Source: Trichobilharzia szidati (Eukaryota; Platyhelminthes; Trematoda; Strigeidida; Schistosomatidae). From it: 64,000 nucleotides of DNA. Both the position numbers and the translations under genes were made by a program. Of this stretch, positions 10,116-20,895 are shown piece by piece (positions within the stretch are counted from its first letter, which is position 1; each line of letters begins with the position of its first letter). The notes below the pieces were generated by a model that worked only from the letters and a program-made list of their open reading frames with translations, searched no databases and had not been told where the DNA came from. Where the stretch lies: assembly GCA_944472155.2 (NCBI GenBank), contig OX235277.1:12472804-12536803 (forward strand), given 5' to 3'.

Positions 10116-11589
10116 TTTCATTTCATTTATATACATGAGTGAAATTGATGATAAAATACTTGAATAAAAATCAATAAAGGATAATGTACATTCAGAAATA
10201 ATAATGAGTGTTATTGATCAATAACAATCGGATGGGAAATAAGACGAGTGTTTTTATAGTCATAATAAGTAACTTGTTAGAATGTTGTGATGTGTTTGAA
10301 TTGAAATAGAATTTTGAGATTATTTATTATCCTCCTCTGATTTGACTGGTGGTAATAATATCTTCCATATCTCTGGTGTTTGCATTGAGTCGTTTCTGTT
10401 GCATGTGTTGTGTTGGGTAGACTCGATGAACCAGGATTCAGTAATCAATCTCTCTCCTTCTCCACCTACATCGATTACTTCTTGTGAGTTAATGCATGCA
10501 ATGCGCTTGTTGAAATGTTTTCTTAATTACTTCTCTTCACAGGGTCAGCCGTTCGTACCTCAGCTAAATTCTTTTGTTCTGAAAATCTGACTACCCCCTA
10601 TTAAATCTACTGGTTTGACCTATGTAGTTGACCTCACTGACAGTCATTGCAAGATATTTTGTAAATAACATTATTTTGTCTACTTTGGTCAACCAACAGG
10701 GTCCTTTAGTCTACAGAGCTTGTCTCTGAGTGAGTTTGTAGGTTTGAATATCACCCCAATTCTTGTTTTTTTTGCAAATCTTACGTAGGAACTCAGGTGT
10801 CCCCTGCTTATATGGTAAAACTGTAGATGCATTATATTCTGTCTTATTTTTGTTATCATTATTATTTTCACCATTATTTTTTATTTTGCACTACTTTGTA
10901 TCACTCCTTTGGTTGATTGCAGTTTGCAGTGGGATCTACACCACACATATGATTAAATTTAGAACTCGTTTGCAGATTATACATGTATAAATAGTAAACT
11001 CTTGTGTGGGTTTTATTTCCTGTTTAACCAGTGGAACTGACTGACATCACGCGATATTTGTCCATCGTGTCAATCTCTAATACATCAACAATCCATCTAA
11101 TCCTAAGCCGATATGGTTTCCTTATAAAAGATATAGTTGCTTTTAACACATCTGTGTATTTAAATTAAAAAGGCTTTACTGTTTACAAAGAACAATTTGA
11201 CTAATATATCGAATACATTTTTAAACAAATACTAAATAACACGATACAGGCTAAGGGATTAATCCACACCAAAAATATACACCTATTCAGTTTTTGTCAT
11301 TCACCCTAGTTGGGATTTGCGTGATAAACACTTACTCTTTATTCTTTTTTAAACCATGTTTATTTATTTCTCGTTTGTGTTGTTTATCTATTTACCAATT
11401 TAGATGAATATAACTATACAGATTTCAGAGATGGTGGTTTTTTCACCTCTGTAATTATTGTCCTTCCAGTTGCTGCCATGAAGAATAATCAGTTAAGTTG
11501 CCTAGTTAATTAGTAGGCTGGGTGATATTAAACCCAGAAACGAAGGCAGCTTGCCTACAGAGAAAGAAATTACGTAGGATGGTGAAAGA
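10116..11589. other. No recognisable gene
   Basis: AT-rich. A plus ORF at 10342-10590 shares a short stretch of similarity (gactcgatgaaccaggattc against gactctatcaacagagattc) with 41268-41290, perhaps an unnamed repeat. Nothing else can be supported. Confidence 0.35.
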
Positions 11590-11870
11590 CTTAGCTAGGT
11601 CAATAAGCCTAATTGTCTTCTCTTGGTGAAAGCGAAAATTAGTATGGAGACATGGAATGCTTGCACGGTGTTTGAAGCTGAGAAAGCTCTTCAGATTGTG
11701 AAAGAAATGAGAAGATATGGCATAGAAATGCTTCCAGTCTATGAGAGTAGATGTGATGAAAGTGGACTTTACAAGTTGTTGAGTGTTGAGGTTATAATCT
11801 ACTCCTGTGAATCAAATGACAACGACTAATACGCCGAGGGAGTGGCTTTCATAGTGTAATGAACAACATC
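11590..11870 (+). pseudogene. Ancient RTE endonuclease N-terminus
   Basis: Translation from about 11623 reads METWNACTVFEAEKALQIVK, EMRRYGIEMLPVYESRCDES and so on, then SAEGVA-like residues after a stop at 11827. It aligns over 70 residues to the RTE copy at 43966 (GTWNVRTMYEIGKAAQIANE, ICESRWDGNGL). The Asn of TWN and the catalytic Glu of the ESR box are recognisable. Divergence is far greater than between the younger copies. It is probably the left part of the element whose right part lies at 13490-13910. Confidence 0.65.
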
Positions 11871-12310
11871 GCAGTCTCTTAGGCAGCGAGGCACTCAGAA
11901 ACCACTATGGAAACCTGTTGAAGCAGCATAGAGAGCGGTATATGGATTTGCAATACAGATGCTAAGTCAGTAAGTGCTTTTCTCAGTACCAGAGACATTT
12001 TACGCACCTTACAGAATGTGTTTCTATTGAGCTACTTCAGACTTTGATGATTAACTGCCTCATCTGATCCTTACGGAAATTTTAGTGATCTGAGATGCCT
12101 CTGAAGTATCCAAACATGTGTCTTTGGATTCGTTGAGACGCTTATTAACTTGACAATCATCAAATGAAACTATGATACTTTCGTCATTAAATGACACATA
12201 AATACTTTTCCCCATTTCAACTGATATGGAAATTTTTGTTGTATTTTGTTAGCAAATTACCAATTCCTCATGCTTTTGAACTGCAATTCTATTCACCTTT
12301 ATAGATCTCC
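11871..12310. other. Unassigned sequence between RTE relics
   Basis: No clear RTE similarity remains, although it sits between the two ends of an old RTE copy and may be its eroded middle. Confidence 0.35.
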
Positions 12311-13480
12311 ATTGATTACGAAATTTGGAATGGCAGTCACCTCTCTATCTCAACTTCATCGATTTTGAGAAAGCCTTCGACAGCGTCGATCGAGAGGTGA
12401 TTTGGCAACTACTTCGCTACTACGGGGTGCCGCCGACAATTACACATCTCATCCAACAGCTGTATGACAACGCTGCATGCCAAGTAATCCACAACGGGAG
12501 GCTCACGGAATCCTTCGAAGTGAGGACGGGAGTGAGACAAGGCTGTCTACTGTCACCAATGATCTTCCTGATTGCAGTTGATTGGATAATGCGGCAGACA
12601 ACGGCAACCAACGAGGGAACAGGCATAAAATGGACCGACACAAAAGCCTTGGAGGATTTGGATTTCGCCGATGATATATGTCTGATTTCCCACAAACTGG
12701 AAGATATGCAAGTGAAAAGCAACAAATTGGCAGAAGAAGCAGCAAAGATAGGACTTCAAGTGAACATAGACAAAACAGAGGTAATGAAGATTCCTGGCCA
12801 ACATCAACAGCAACAACCGACAACAATCAGCATAAACGGGAGGAACCTGAAGGAAACAACTTCTTTCACCTACCTGGGAAGCATCGTCTCAACTACAGGA
12901 GGAACCGACGAGGATATCAAAGCCAGAATCGGAAAAGCAAGACAAGTTTTCATTTCTCTCAAGTCTATGTGGAGGTCAACAGCATTCAGCGTCAAAAATA
13001 AGATCCGTATTTTCAACTCCAATGTGAAGTCAGTACTACTATACGGATCAGAGACTTGGCGAGTCACAAAGAGCAGCTCAAACAAGCTACAGACCTTCAT
13101 TAACAAATGCCTTCGCTCAATACTCAAGATCAAATGGCCGGAGAGGATCAGCAACAAAGATCTCTGGGAGCGAACCAACCAGGAACCGATCGTGAAACAA
13201 ATAGGCAGGAAGAAATGGAGATGGATTGGACACACTCTGAGGAAACCAGCAAGTGACATCACTAGACAAGCCCTCGAGTGGAACCCAAAAGGGAAGCGAC
13301 GAGTTGGTCGTCCAAGGGTGACCTGGAGGAGATCATGTGAAGAGGAATTGAAAGCGTGTGGGCAGACCTGGAGCCAGGTGAAAACTACAGCAGAGAACCG
13401 AACGCAATGGAGACGCATGGCTGAAGCCCTATGTTCCTCTAGGAATTAAAGGAAATAATAATAATAATTGATTACGAAAT
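12311..13480 (+). mobile_element. 5'-truncated SR2-like RTE insertion with 14-bp target-site duplication
   Basis: The string attgattacgaaat occurs at 12311-12324 and again at 13467-13480, immediately flanking the element. Between them lie the 3' third of the RTE and its short 3' UTR ending in aataataataata. The break at 12325 falls inside the RT domain (the element at 45808 shows the same codons continuing upstream), so this is classic 5' truncation during target-primed reverse transcription. The uninterrupted ORF and perfect duplication mark it as one of the younger insertions. It has landed between two halves of an older RTE copy. Confidence 0.85.
12325..13449 (+). CDS. RTE (SR2-like) reverse transcriptase, C-terminal 374 codons
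   Basis: The fragment of the LINE polyprotein that would copy element RNA at a nicked chromosomal site. Motif A is FDSVD at residues 18-22, motif B RQGCLLSP at 71-78, motif C FADD at 114-117. A thumb region follows, then a C-terminal tail with LLYGSETW, FINKCLRSILKIKWP, a basic WRWIGHTLRKP block and RRVGRPRVTWRR. The first codon is TTG inside the domain, not a true start; the apurinic endonuclease and the fingers region are missing through 5' truncation. The frame is open to the natural stop 17 bases before the AAT tail. Long ORFs in other frames here are shadows. The name SR2-like is from recall, the RTE-type assignment is firmer. Confidence 0.8.
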   Translation: MEWQSPLYLNFIDFEKAFDSVDREVIWQLLRYYGVPPTITHLIQQLYDNAACQVIHNGRLTESFEVRTGVRQGCLLSPMIFLIAVDWIMRQTTATNEGTGIKWTDTKALEDLDFADDICLISHKLEDMQVKSNKLAEEAAKIGLQVNIDKTEVMKIPGQHQQQQPTTISINGRNLKETTSFTYLGSIVSTTGGTDEDIKARIGKARQVFISLKSMWRSTAFSVKNKIRIFNSNVKSVLLYGSETWRVTKSSSNKLQTFINKCLRSILKIKWPERISNKDLWERTNQEPIVKQIGRKKWRWIGHTLRKPASDITRQALEWNPKGKRRVGRPRVTWRRSCEEELKACGQTWSQVKTTAENRTQWRRMAEALCSSRN

Positions 13481-13489
13481 ACAGCATCG

Positions 13490-13910
13490 ACCTTGTAAGT
13501 ATCAATTACTCTCGAAATACTACGTGGACAGTGAAAGAAATTTGAAGCAGGTCACTTCATTCACTTAACTATGCAGCGACGCTTGAACTACAGGAGTCAC
13601 GGATGAAGATGTTAAAACCAGAATCTGAAAGGCATGGCAGACCTTCATCACCCTAAAATCAGTTTTATAATCTTCTGCACTAAGCAGAAAAGGTAAAATT
13701 ATGATTTTCAACAAAGAATTAGCAACAAGAAGCTCTGGGAACGATTAAATCACGAATGTTTTGCTCAACAAATATTCTAAAGGAAATGCAGATGCATCGG
13801 CTCACGTTGAGGTGAACATCGGATAACATCGAGCGGGCATCTAAGGGTGACATGGAGGGGATCATCAGAGAAAGAGATTAAAGGCTGTTAAGTGGAGTAT
13901 GTTCAACTCC
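13490..13910 (+). pseudogene. Ancient RTE relic, C-terminal part
   Basis: Frame-broken translation follows the RTE C-terminus: NLKQVTSFTYL, TDEDVKTRI, WQTFITLKSV, RKGKIMIFN, KKLWERLNHE and a final RVTWRG-like block around 13845. These align to LKETTSFTYLG through RPRVTWRRSCE of the adjacent intact copy. Many stops and indels. It starts just after the target-site duplication of the younger insertion, so it is probably the right half of the old copy split by that insertion. Confidence 0.65.
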
Positions 13911-15940
13911 ATGAACCATAAGACCCACACCTTATATTTAGTCACTGAGGTTTCCACTGACTGCTAGGGTAATGGAATGATAGCCAGACAGGTTTCTACT
14001 TCGAAATGACATTTTTTATACATTCATATGAGATAATATGACGCTAACTCAAATGCACCAGCCTGCGGCACACTCTCACTCCGCAAGACACTGACTGGTA
14101 AAACATTTTGATGTGAAAAACTATAAATTGGTGCAGAACCAGCCGATGATGAGGAACTAATTGAAAAGGAATGTATATTTTTTCACTCAGTCACTTTTTT
14201 CTGAATGCTTAAATGTGAGTTTGGAAATTTTCGCAAAGTACAAGCAAACTACAACATCAGTTTTCAAATGAAGGAATTATCTACCGAAAACAGTTAACAT
14301 ATATTGAAGTCAAATAGCTACTTACAAATATCAAGCTCCTTATGGCAATTTTTGATATAAGGTGGAGCAACTATTGTGGTGATTTGAATAACTTCAACTT
14401 CCACAGGAAATACGGGCGACACTTCATGTTGGACAGTGTAGACTGCAAATTGAAAAATAACTTTACCAACTGGCGATTTAATACCGGTAATCTTGTTGAA
14501 ATAAATAAACGATCTGAAAATGTGGTTAACAAACCCATAGTATAACTGGAGAAGCATATATATATATAGTTTATTTTTTCGTTCAATGTAGTAACTTAAC
14601 GAACTTGCATTTCGATATTTAACCTTCTGTACACTTTGAATGTTTAAAAAAGATACTCTTGTAACACAAAAGTCATGCACTTTATTACATCCAGGAAAAC
14701 ATATTTCATGTCACTCAAATTAACAAAATGAAAGTTCGTGCCTACTTGTGTTGGTTTTTATTTGTGTGGTTAAAAGCAAGAAACAGATAACACATCGTTT
14801 CATGTTTGAATGGCCTAAACAATACTAGCTATCAAGAGAAAAGCAGTCGTCTTTATCGATTAACATGTTTGTGAAATTACAAAAGTATAGGGAGAAGGCA
14901 TGGTTCACTGTAGGACACAATTACAAAACAAATTCTTAAATGAACTCAAGAAAAACCTAAAACACTGAAGTCATGTGACCATAGAAACAAGTTAAAAGGT
15001 TAGACAACCATTGGAAACCAGGATGTACTGGAGTGCTGTTTCCTTTCAATCTGGAACTCTTCAACAGTACTCATCAGCCATCTCACCGGTGAATGAACTC
15101 ATTACCTTAGGGTAATGAGGCATACTGGTTGACCATTCAACCATTAGAATGGATAACAATGTCTTGGGAATTCGAACATTTTGGTGCATACAACTGACCA
15201 GCTATTTTTGGTTTTCAAAGTTTCTGTAACTTTGAATAGGGAATATGGAAAAACCAGTCCTGTTCAAAAAATGTATATACATTTTCAATTAAACACAAAT
15301 AGGAAGGATCTTTGGAATTACTAACGTCACGAGTATGGAACAAATTCTTCAGTGGTTGTCATGAAGCGAGAAACCATCCCACCTGAATGACTCTTGAAAT
15401 AGCATTGTTTCTGTGATCAATGTTTCCAGTCAGTACATCTGCTTTGACATGAAATGAAAATTTTGGAAAAACTGTTGAATCTCATCACGCTTGATGAATT
15501 TTTACAAAGTTTCCCGTCATTTTGTTTATCACTATTTATGAAAGATTGCCTTCAGTATCATCAGGCCATGAGATGTTATCCCAATTCCATCAGATTATAT
15601 TACTAACTTGTTTTACACATGATTTATTATTGAAAAAGCACAAACCTTTCTCATGTATATAATAATGGAGAATAAATTCCCTGCACTTTGTGGCTTTCGT
15701 CATTAATTAGTACGCACCGATTTGTGAATAAATTCACAATTTGAATGAAACGTTATCCTACCATTGCCTGTTGAAATCAAAATACATGAATATACAATGA
15801 TTCAAAAAGTGACAAATTTACTGTAAATGATCGTTTGTGTAGATAAACCGTTGCTGTTTTTATACTTCGGTCATTCCTGGGTTCGGAGCATAATACTCTC
15901 TGAAACTTATTTACATATTAGTGAGTCTAAATTTGTTCTG
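13911..15940. other. No recognisable gene
   Basis: AT-rich, unassigned. A small perfect-arm palindrome lies at 15100-15121 (ctcattacc, spacer ttag, ggtaatgag). Overlapping ORFs on both strands at 14318-14680 are mutual shadows with no motif. Confidence 0.35.
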
Positions 15941-15944
15941 CGAT

Positions 15945-16062
15945 CTACCATAAATAAATATCTACATAAATAAAATAAAACAATAATAAAATCATAATAA
16001 AAATAAATAAATAATAATAACAAAACAATAATAAAATAAATATCTACATATATAAAATGTTC
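15945..16062. repeat. A-rich AAT/AAAT low-complexity tract with duplicated flank
   Basis: Irregular AAT and AAAT units fill about 100 bases. The string aaataaatatctacata appears at both ends of the tract (about 15953 and 16035), suggesting local duplication by slippage or an old A-rich tail between short direct repeats. Confidence 0.6.
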
Positions 16063-16371
16063 TGCCCCTCCTAAAGAAGAAAATAGACCACAACCATAAA
16101 TTGAATGCCATATGTTGTGAAGTTTTTGTATTATAATTATACATTGTATGTGAAAGGTGATAATTCGAATAACATGGTGTTTTGCCTTAGAACGTCTCGA
16201 GCTAGGAAGTCAGGGTAAAAGTACGTGGAGGTGGAATTCGATTTCCTGAGTTTCATTCTGTTTGTCCATAGACCAAACGTAACATGAGCAGAATTTAAGT
16301 CACACCATCAAAAACGTTATATATTAATGCTACATATTTCAAAATAATCCTGGATTGAAAATAGTGAAAGT
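16063..16371. other. No recognisable gene
   Basis: Unassigned sequence up to the SINE at 16372. Confidence 0.35.
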
Positions 16372-16621
16372 AATATAGCCGATGCGTCGGTGGCACAGCG
16401 GTTAGGATGCTCGCCGACTATGCACACAGTCCGGGGTTTGATCCCCGGCCGGCGCACTCCTTTAACTCGCTAAGTCAGTAATAGAACTGGCAAATAGGGA
16501 AGGTTGGGCATGTGGCTAGCAACCCCATCCTGTGAAAATCAACGCTGCTACAGAAACTTCAAGCTTCTAGCTTGAAACCCCATGTTCCACTGGGAACGTG
16601 AAGGAATATAAAAAATATAGC
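16372..16621 (+). mobile_element. tRNA-derived SINE, best-preserved copy, with short TSD
   Basis: The 8-base string aatatagc flanks the element (16372-16379 and 16614-16621). The head, about 16384-16457, can fold as a whole tRNA-like cloverleaf: GCGTCGG at its start pairs with CCGGCGC at its end. It has an A box TGGCACAGCGG (16391-16401) and a B box GGTTTGATCCC (16435-16445). The body carries ggctagcaaccccatcctgt and gctacagaaacttca, which match the leader of the RTE copies at 17838 and 43914. The 3' block ccccatgttccactgggaac resembles the RTE 3' end at 13428. It would be transcribed by RNA polymerase III and mobilised by RTE enzymes. Confidence 0.85.
16391..16445 (+). promoter_or_regulatory. 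Internal RNA polymerase III promoter (A and B boxes) of the SINE
   Basis: A box at 16391-16401 and B box at 16435-16445 lie about 33 bases apart, the spacing of a tRNA gene. Both boxes are close to consensus, unlike in most other copies here. Confidence 0.7.
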
Positions 16622-17435
16622 TAATGATTATATCCGTAAAGTTACAAATGGTAAGTAAGTTAATTGGGCCGAGTTCTACGGGGAATTTGTTTTTAGTTCG
16701 CACTTATATTCTGCAGAATAATTGGTGCATTGAAGTGTCCTTAAATCGTCATATAGGATTCTTTTGGCAGTTTTAATGTAGTTGCCTATCTTAAAGCTGA
16801 AAATCTTGTATTCTGGAAATCGTTTCTTTTTTCAGTCGTATACGTCTCACCAACAAGATTCATGGTACCTTGATAATTTACTTTTCTCTGAATGCCGAAA
16901 AACCCCTGCGACATCATTTTAAGAGTGAAATATTTCCATTTTCAGTAAGCATATTAATGAAGGCATGTAATCTTACTGAACTTTATAGAGAATAATCCCA
17001 ACTGATAAAAATCAAATTGTCACCTTAAGACACAAAACTGATTTATTACGACCAGTTAATACACACGATACTAGTAGTATTGAGGGGACTGTAATATAAA
17101 CTAAGTGTAACACCAATTACATTGTTTATATTATAAATTATTCAAATTATTCCCAGCGTGTTTAAGAAGAAATCAAACAAGATTTTTCTGAACGTTTGGC
17201 TGTGTAAGCCACAGCTTCAGCAGAATTATTCGGATTTTTATTAATCATCAAAAGTTTTCTACATAAATTGAAGTCAGTTTATTTGTAGGTCACTTGTCGA
17301 CAGACATTTGTACCAATAGAAATATGTAAGCAGTCATCATATATTTGTAATGACTAATGTCAAATTGTTTGCTTAGTTACAAAACACTCTCATTTCCCTA
17401 GTTTTTCTGGCCAGGAAGTTGTGGATATTAATTTA
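16622..17435. other. No recognisable gene
   Basis: AT-rich, unassigned. Confidence 0.35.
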
Positions 17436-18830
17436 TTGTAATTATTTTAATTTCGAACACTGAACCTGTGAATATAATCTTGTTGACTTATGATACCTAT
17501 AAATAACTGTTTGGCATTTTGTGACTGTTTAACACTAACTAATATCTATAATTCTATATATTGTTGGATTTACATACCGAAATTGACCCCAGTCAGTGAG
17601 TCTATGGTTTTGATATCATTTTTGTTAACTGTTTTTGCACAGTGATACTACTGCTAGGGTTTTTTTGCTTTTTTTCGTTTTGCTCGCTGCCCTTCCTGTT
17701 GTACATTTTTTTCCTTTTGCTGGTGTTGTTCTGATTGCTTTATTCCCTGTTTGCTTGATTCTAAGGAGAGCAACCTATAAAGTCGCTCCCTGTAAACTAT
17801 ATATATATATACATGTAATGACCCCCTTTTCAGGCGTGAGGCTAGCAACTCCACCCTGTAAACAAAAACGCTACAGAAACTTCAGCACGATGAGTCTCCC
17901 TTTGACAAAAGAAAAAGTCTATTTAGGGACATGGAACGTCTACACCATGTACGAGACTGGCAAAGTTGCCCATATTCCAAACGAATTGAAAAGATATAGC
18001 ATTCAAGTACTGAGAATATGCGAAAGCAGATGGAATAGGAGTGGACTCACAAAATTGTCAAGAGGAGAGTCAAAGATCTACTCCAGTCACCCAGAAGACA
18101 ACCACGAGCAAACCGAGGGTGTTGCTATTATGATGTCACCAACGGCAACGAAGGCTCTCATACAATGGGAGGTAATCTTGCCCAGAATAATGACCGCCAG
18201 ATTCAACTCAAAAGGAATGAAAGTGACAGTTATACAATGGTTATTCACCCACAAAAAATGCAGACCACGAAAATAAAGAAGAGTTCTACAGACAACTACA
18301 GGCAACAATGGACGATACTCCAGTTTTTGGCACTAAAATACTAATGGGACCAGAAAATACAGAAAAAGAACTCATCATGGGTAGAGAAGCTCTCGGAAAG
18401 ATGAATGTAAACGGCGAACTCTTCGTTGACTTCTGCGCCTTCAATGAACTAGTGATTGGTGTCAGCGTATACAGACACAAGTATACCCACAAGGCTACAT
18501 GGATGTCACTAGACGGGCGGACCAAAAGCCGAATTGACTTCAATTCAATGCTGCTCAAGGAAGTGGAGACGCAGCCTACTGGACACAAAATTACGAAGAG
18601 GAGCAGACGTTGGCTCGGACTACTATCTCATACAAGGAACACTCCGAATCAAGTTAAAAGCATTCAAAGAAACAGGAGCTGCAGATAGACCACAAGCCAA
18701 GTTCAACACTAAAAGACTGAAGTATCAGGATACAAAGGACATCTTCACTGCAAACATAAGGAAAAAGGCGGAGACACAAATCAACACTAAAGAAGAGACC
18801 AGTGTTATGGAAGTTCGTAACTTATTACCT
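17436..18830 (+). mobile_element. SR2-like RTE, 5' UTR and endonuclease half, 3' part missing
   Basis: From 17436 the sequence aligns to 43536 onward: a long 5' UTR, then the motif ggcgtgaggctagcaactcc and gctacagaaacttcagcacg before the start codon at 17890. The coding part covers the endonuclease and linker and fades out near 18810-18830, about where the full copy has codons for EEVGVEKHW. The reverse transcriptase and 3' tail are absent, so this copy was cut on its right by deletion or by later insertion; a different sequence begins there. Confidence 0.8.
17890..18830 (+). pseudogene. RTE apurinic-type endonuclease, inactivated
   Basis: The protein begins MSLPLTKEKVYLGTWN and follows the 43966 copy through ICESRWN and EGVAIMMSPTATKAL. 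A frameshift near 18235-18300 moves the reading to the stretch from 18308. A deletion at about 18347 removes the codons for GDINAKLG, the catalytic D-x-N motif. A second frameshift near 18535 splits the linker. Where the family has an SD-H catalytic box, this copy reads SDY (TAC at 18621-18623). It is therefore dead as an endonuclease, which would otherwise nick target DNA for reverse transcription. The upstream in-frame extension to 17635 reads through the 5' UTR and is not likely to be real protein. Confidence 0.75.
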
Positions 18831-19486
18831 TCGTTATAGTTCCTTCCTGCCAACTTACTTGGTCATCCCATATTTCGTCGATCTTCAAGAAAATGTTTCT
18901 TCTAAGCTCCTACATTGAGAAGCTAAAGCAATCTGGAATCTCTTACGTCTGCTTTCACAATTTGTTAACTTGAGTATCCTAACTATTGTACTTTCCTTTC
19001 CCCCCCTTAGTCTTTTCTGGCCTGCTGAAAGAGGACTATGTCATTTTGAGAAGGATATCGAAGGTTGTCAGTGGGGCAAGCTGTGTGCAACTTAGTCAGC
19101 TTGTCACTACATTACTTGATAGACATTTAAACTAATGAGAGAAATGGTCTAAATCTAGATTATCTGACCCGCAACATTCCCTCTATTCTCAACTCTCCCC
19201 GCTTTGTATCTCATCTGATGGAACTGTGAGTCAGCACAAAAGATTAGAAGGACGTACTACCAAGTAAAGGAACTCAAATATACCATACCTGACCAGTATT
19301 CGATGTGGTAGAGGCGCTGTTAAGCGTAAAACTTATGAATTACTGTGTTGTTAGCTAACAAGTGATCATTTTATTATCTCCTGTTTGTAATCTACGATGA
19401 CACTATGTCAAGTCAATGACAATCTCAGCTACTAACCTCATTACTATCATTTACAGTGTTTTGTCTACATATATATATATATATAT
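18831..19486. repeat. Unknown sequence containing dispersed repeat copy 2
   Basis: No coding content. Bases 19171-19222 match the first ~50 bases of the window. The block could belong to a retroelement LTR or UTR (for example it starts near TGTTATGG at 18805 and has TAACA at 19354-19358), but I find no flanking duplication. Confidence 0.4.
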
Positions 19487-19489
19487 AAC
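19466..19489. repeat. (TA)n microsatellite
   Basis: A run of about nine TA units just left of the PLE 3' end fragment. Confidence 0.8.
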
Positions 19490-19671
19490 TTCACTGTCAC
19501 TACAAATAACAAATAAGGACTGTCATACACAGTCTTGTAGTGTTATCTTCATAACTGTTTTTAATACTACGCGATACAACTGAATGCAGTACTGTACCAA
19601 ATGCTGAAAATCCCATTACGTAATATTAGTACTGTTTTGGAATAAAGTAAATTATTATTATTGCCACTTTT
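19487..19671 (+). mobile_element. Penelope-like element 3' end (unit A)
   Basis: About 185 bases align to the 3' UTR of unit B (20815-20895 plus 21091-21177), from ttcactgtcacta to the terminal ggaataaagtaaattattatt. Only the extreme 3' end of unit A is present. It runs directly into the 5' region of unit B at about 19672, so it marks the left junction of a head-to-tail array. Confidence 0.8.
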
Positions 19672-20109
19672 TGTTTTTCCCTCTTCTAAATGATAATTTC
19701 ACATTACAGAATAAAGGAAGACACTAGGATATTTTCGTGCTGCAATTTTATATGTTTTGCACCAAAATCTGAGTCTCTTGAGACTTGATTAATAAACTTT
19801 CCTGTGATTTGTCTCTTCGCATACTTTGTTGTTTCACGCAAACCAAAATATGCGATGAAAACAAAAATGTAATTCGAAATCAGTAGGACATGTTTATGCC
19901 TAGAAGGACTTTTAAATATTTGAAAATGAAAAGATTCAGAGGAACAGAGTCACTTTAACTTCTGTTCGTACACTACTGGTGTTACGACTAGAACTGAATC
20001 GACTCAGAAATGCGGTATAAAGAGCAGTCCCTGCTGCTGAATTACGCTGTGTCTTAAAAATCACTCCTCTTTTGCGTTCGAGAAAAAAAGACAAACTGCC
20101 TAATTTCGC

Positions 20110-20472
20110 CTCTCCCTGTGAATCTACCAATTTAACTGCTCATGTGGAGCCAGTTACACAGACCATACATTTAGGCTTGTTTCTCATGGAATTTCCGAAT
20201 CCCACTCTGTGTGGTTAAGCAAAAGACGAACAAAATCTATTCTCAGCGTCATTCTATCTCATCTTGTGGATACAGAACACAACAGTGATTTTAATCAGGC
20301 TTTTAAAGTCATTTACCGCACACCAACAAATCTCAATTTCGCCTTAAAATTTCAACTACTAAATATCGCTGTAGCTTGTGGGATCCACACTAACATGCCT
20401 AATTTGTGCATCAAAAATAAGTTAGTTCAGACATTATCCTTACCTTGGCCATCTACGTTTAAATGGTCCTGA
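20110..20472 (+). pseudogene. Penelope-like GIY-YIG endonuclease C-terminus
   Basis: With one frameshift near 20120, the reading gives LPNFASPC, then IYQFNCSCGASY (CxC pair and the remnant of the YIG motif) and TFRLVSHGISE. Another shift near 20205 leads into the 20209-20472 stretch: WLSKRRTKSILSVILSHLVD, FNQAFKVIYR, PNLCIKNKLVQTLSLPWPS. The closing LPW signature and position before a 3' UTR fit a PLE protein end. In intact PLEs this domain nicks DNA; here it is truncated and frame-broken. Confidence 0.75.
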
Positions 20473-20680
20473 GTTTTGTGGAATTTTCCTAATTTCAGCT
20501 GACATTCTATTTGCTATTATATCTTTATTATTATTAATATAATTTAAGCGTCTTTAATGAACTGTAATTCCAACGTGATCTTATTTTACGAATCGATATT
20601 ATTTGAAAAGCACACTAATACTGATATTGACGACTATTCTAGAATATTCCCTGCATATAAACATATATAGATATAAGTGT

Positions 20681-20710
20681 CGAGCCAGAAGAAGATATTA
20701 TCGAAAAGGA
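20681..20710 (+). repeat. PLE 3'-end motif, hammerhead-like, copy 4
   Basis: Reads cgagccagaagaagatattatc then gaaaagg from 20681. Stem-like GAT/ATC around ATT precedes GAAA; the CTGATGA box is changed to CAGAAGA. An open frame VEPEEDIIEK also crosses it. Confidence 0.5.
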
Positions 20711-20895
20711 TCTTCTTTGCTCAACTACTTTGTGTTTTATAGATATCTAAATGAATATTTCCCTATAATTGTTCTAATATTGTTAGGATAAATTGATAAA
20801 TTGTATGTTTATGACTTTACTGTCACTAGAGATACTAAATAATAACTATCATACACAATCTTGTAATATTATCTTCATAACTGATTTTAATACTA

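Noticed and set aside
12420..13418. Long ORFs in other frames over the RTE, including 182 codons on the minus strand
   Set aside because: They are antisense or shifted shadows of the RTE coding frame, which carries all RT motifs.
16384..16457. A functional tRNA gene
   Set aside because: The cloverleaf-like part is fused to a SINE body with a retroposon tail and target duplication, and the same head recurs at other loci.
17635..17889. Hydrophobic N-terminal extension of the RTE ORF as a signal peptide
   Set aside because: It reads the 5' UTR; the equivalent region of the 43.5-kb copy is not open in that frame.
18805..19358. Solo LTR with TGTTA/TAACA ends
   Set aside because: No target duplication, RTE similarity seems to run a few bases past the proposed left end, and no LTR signals were convincing.
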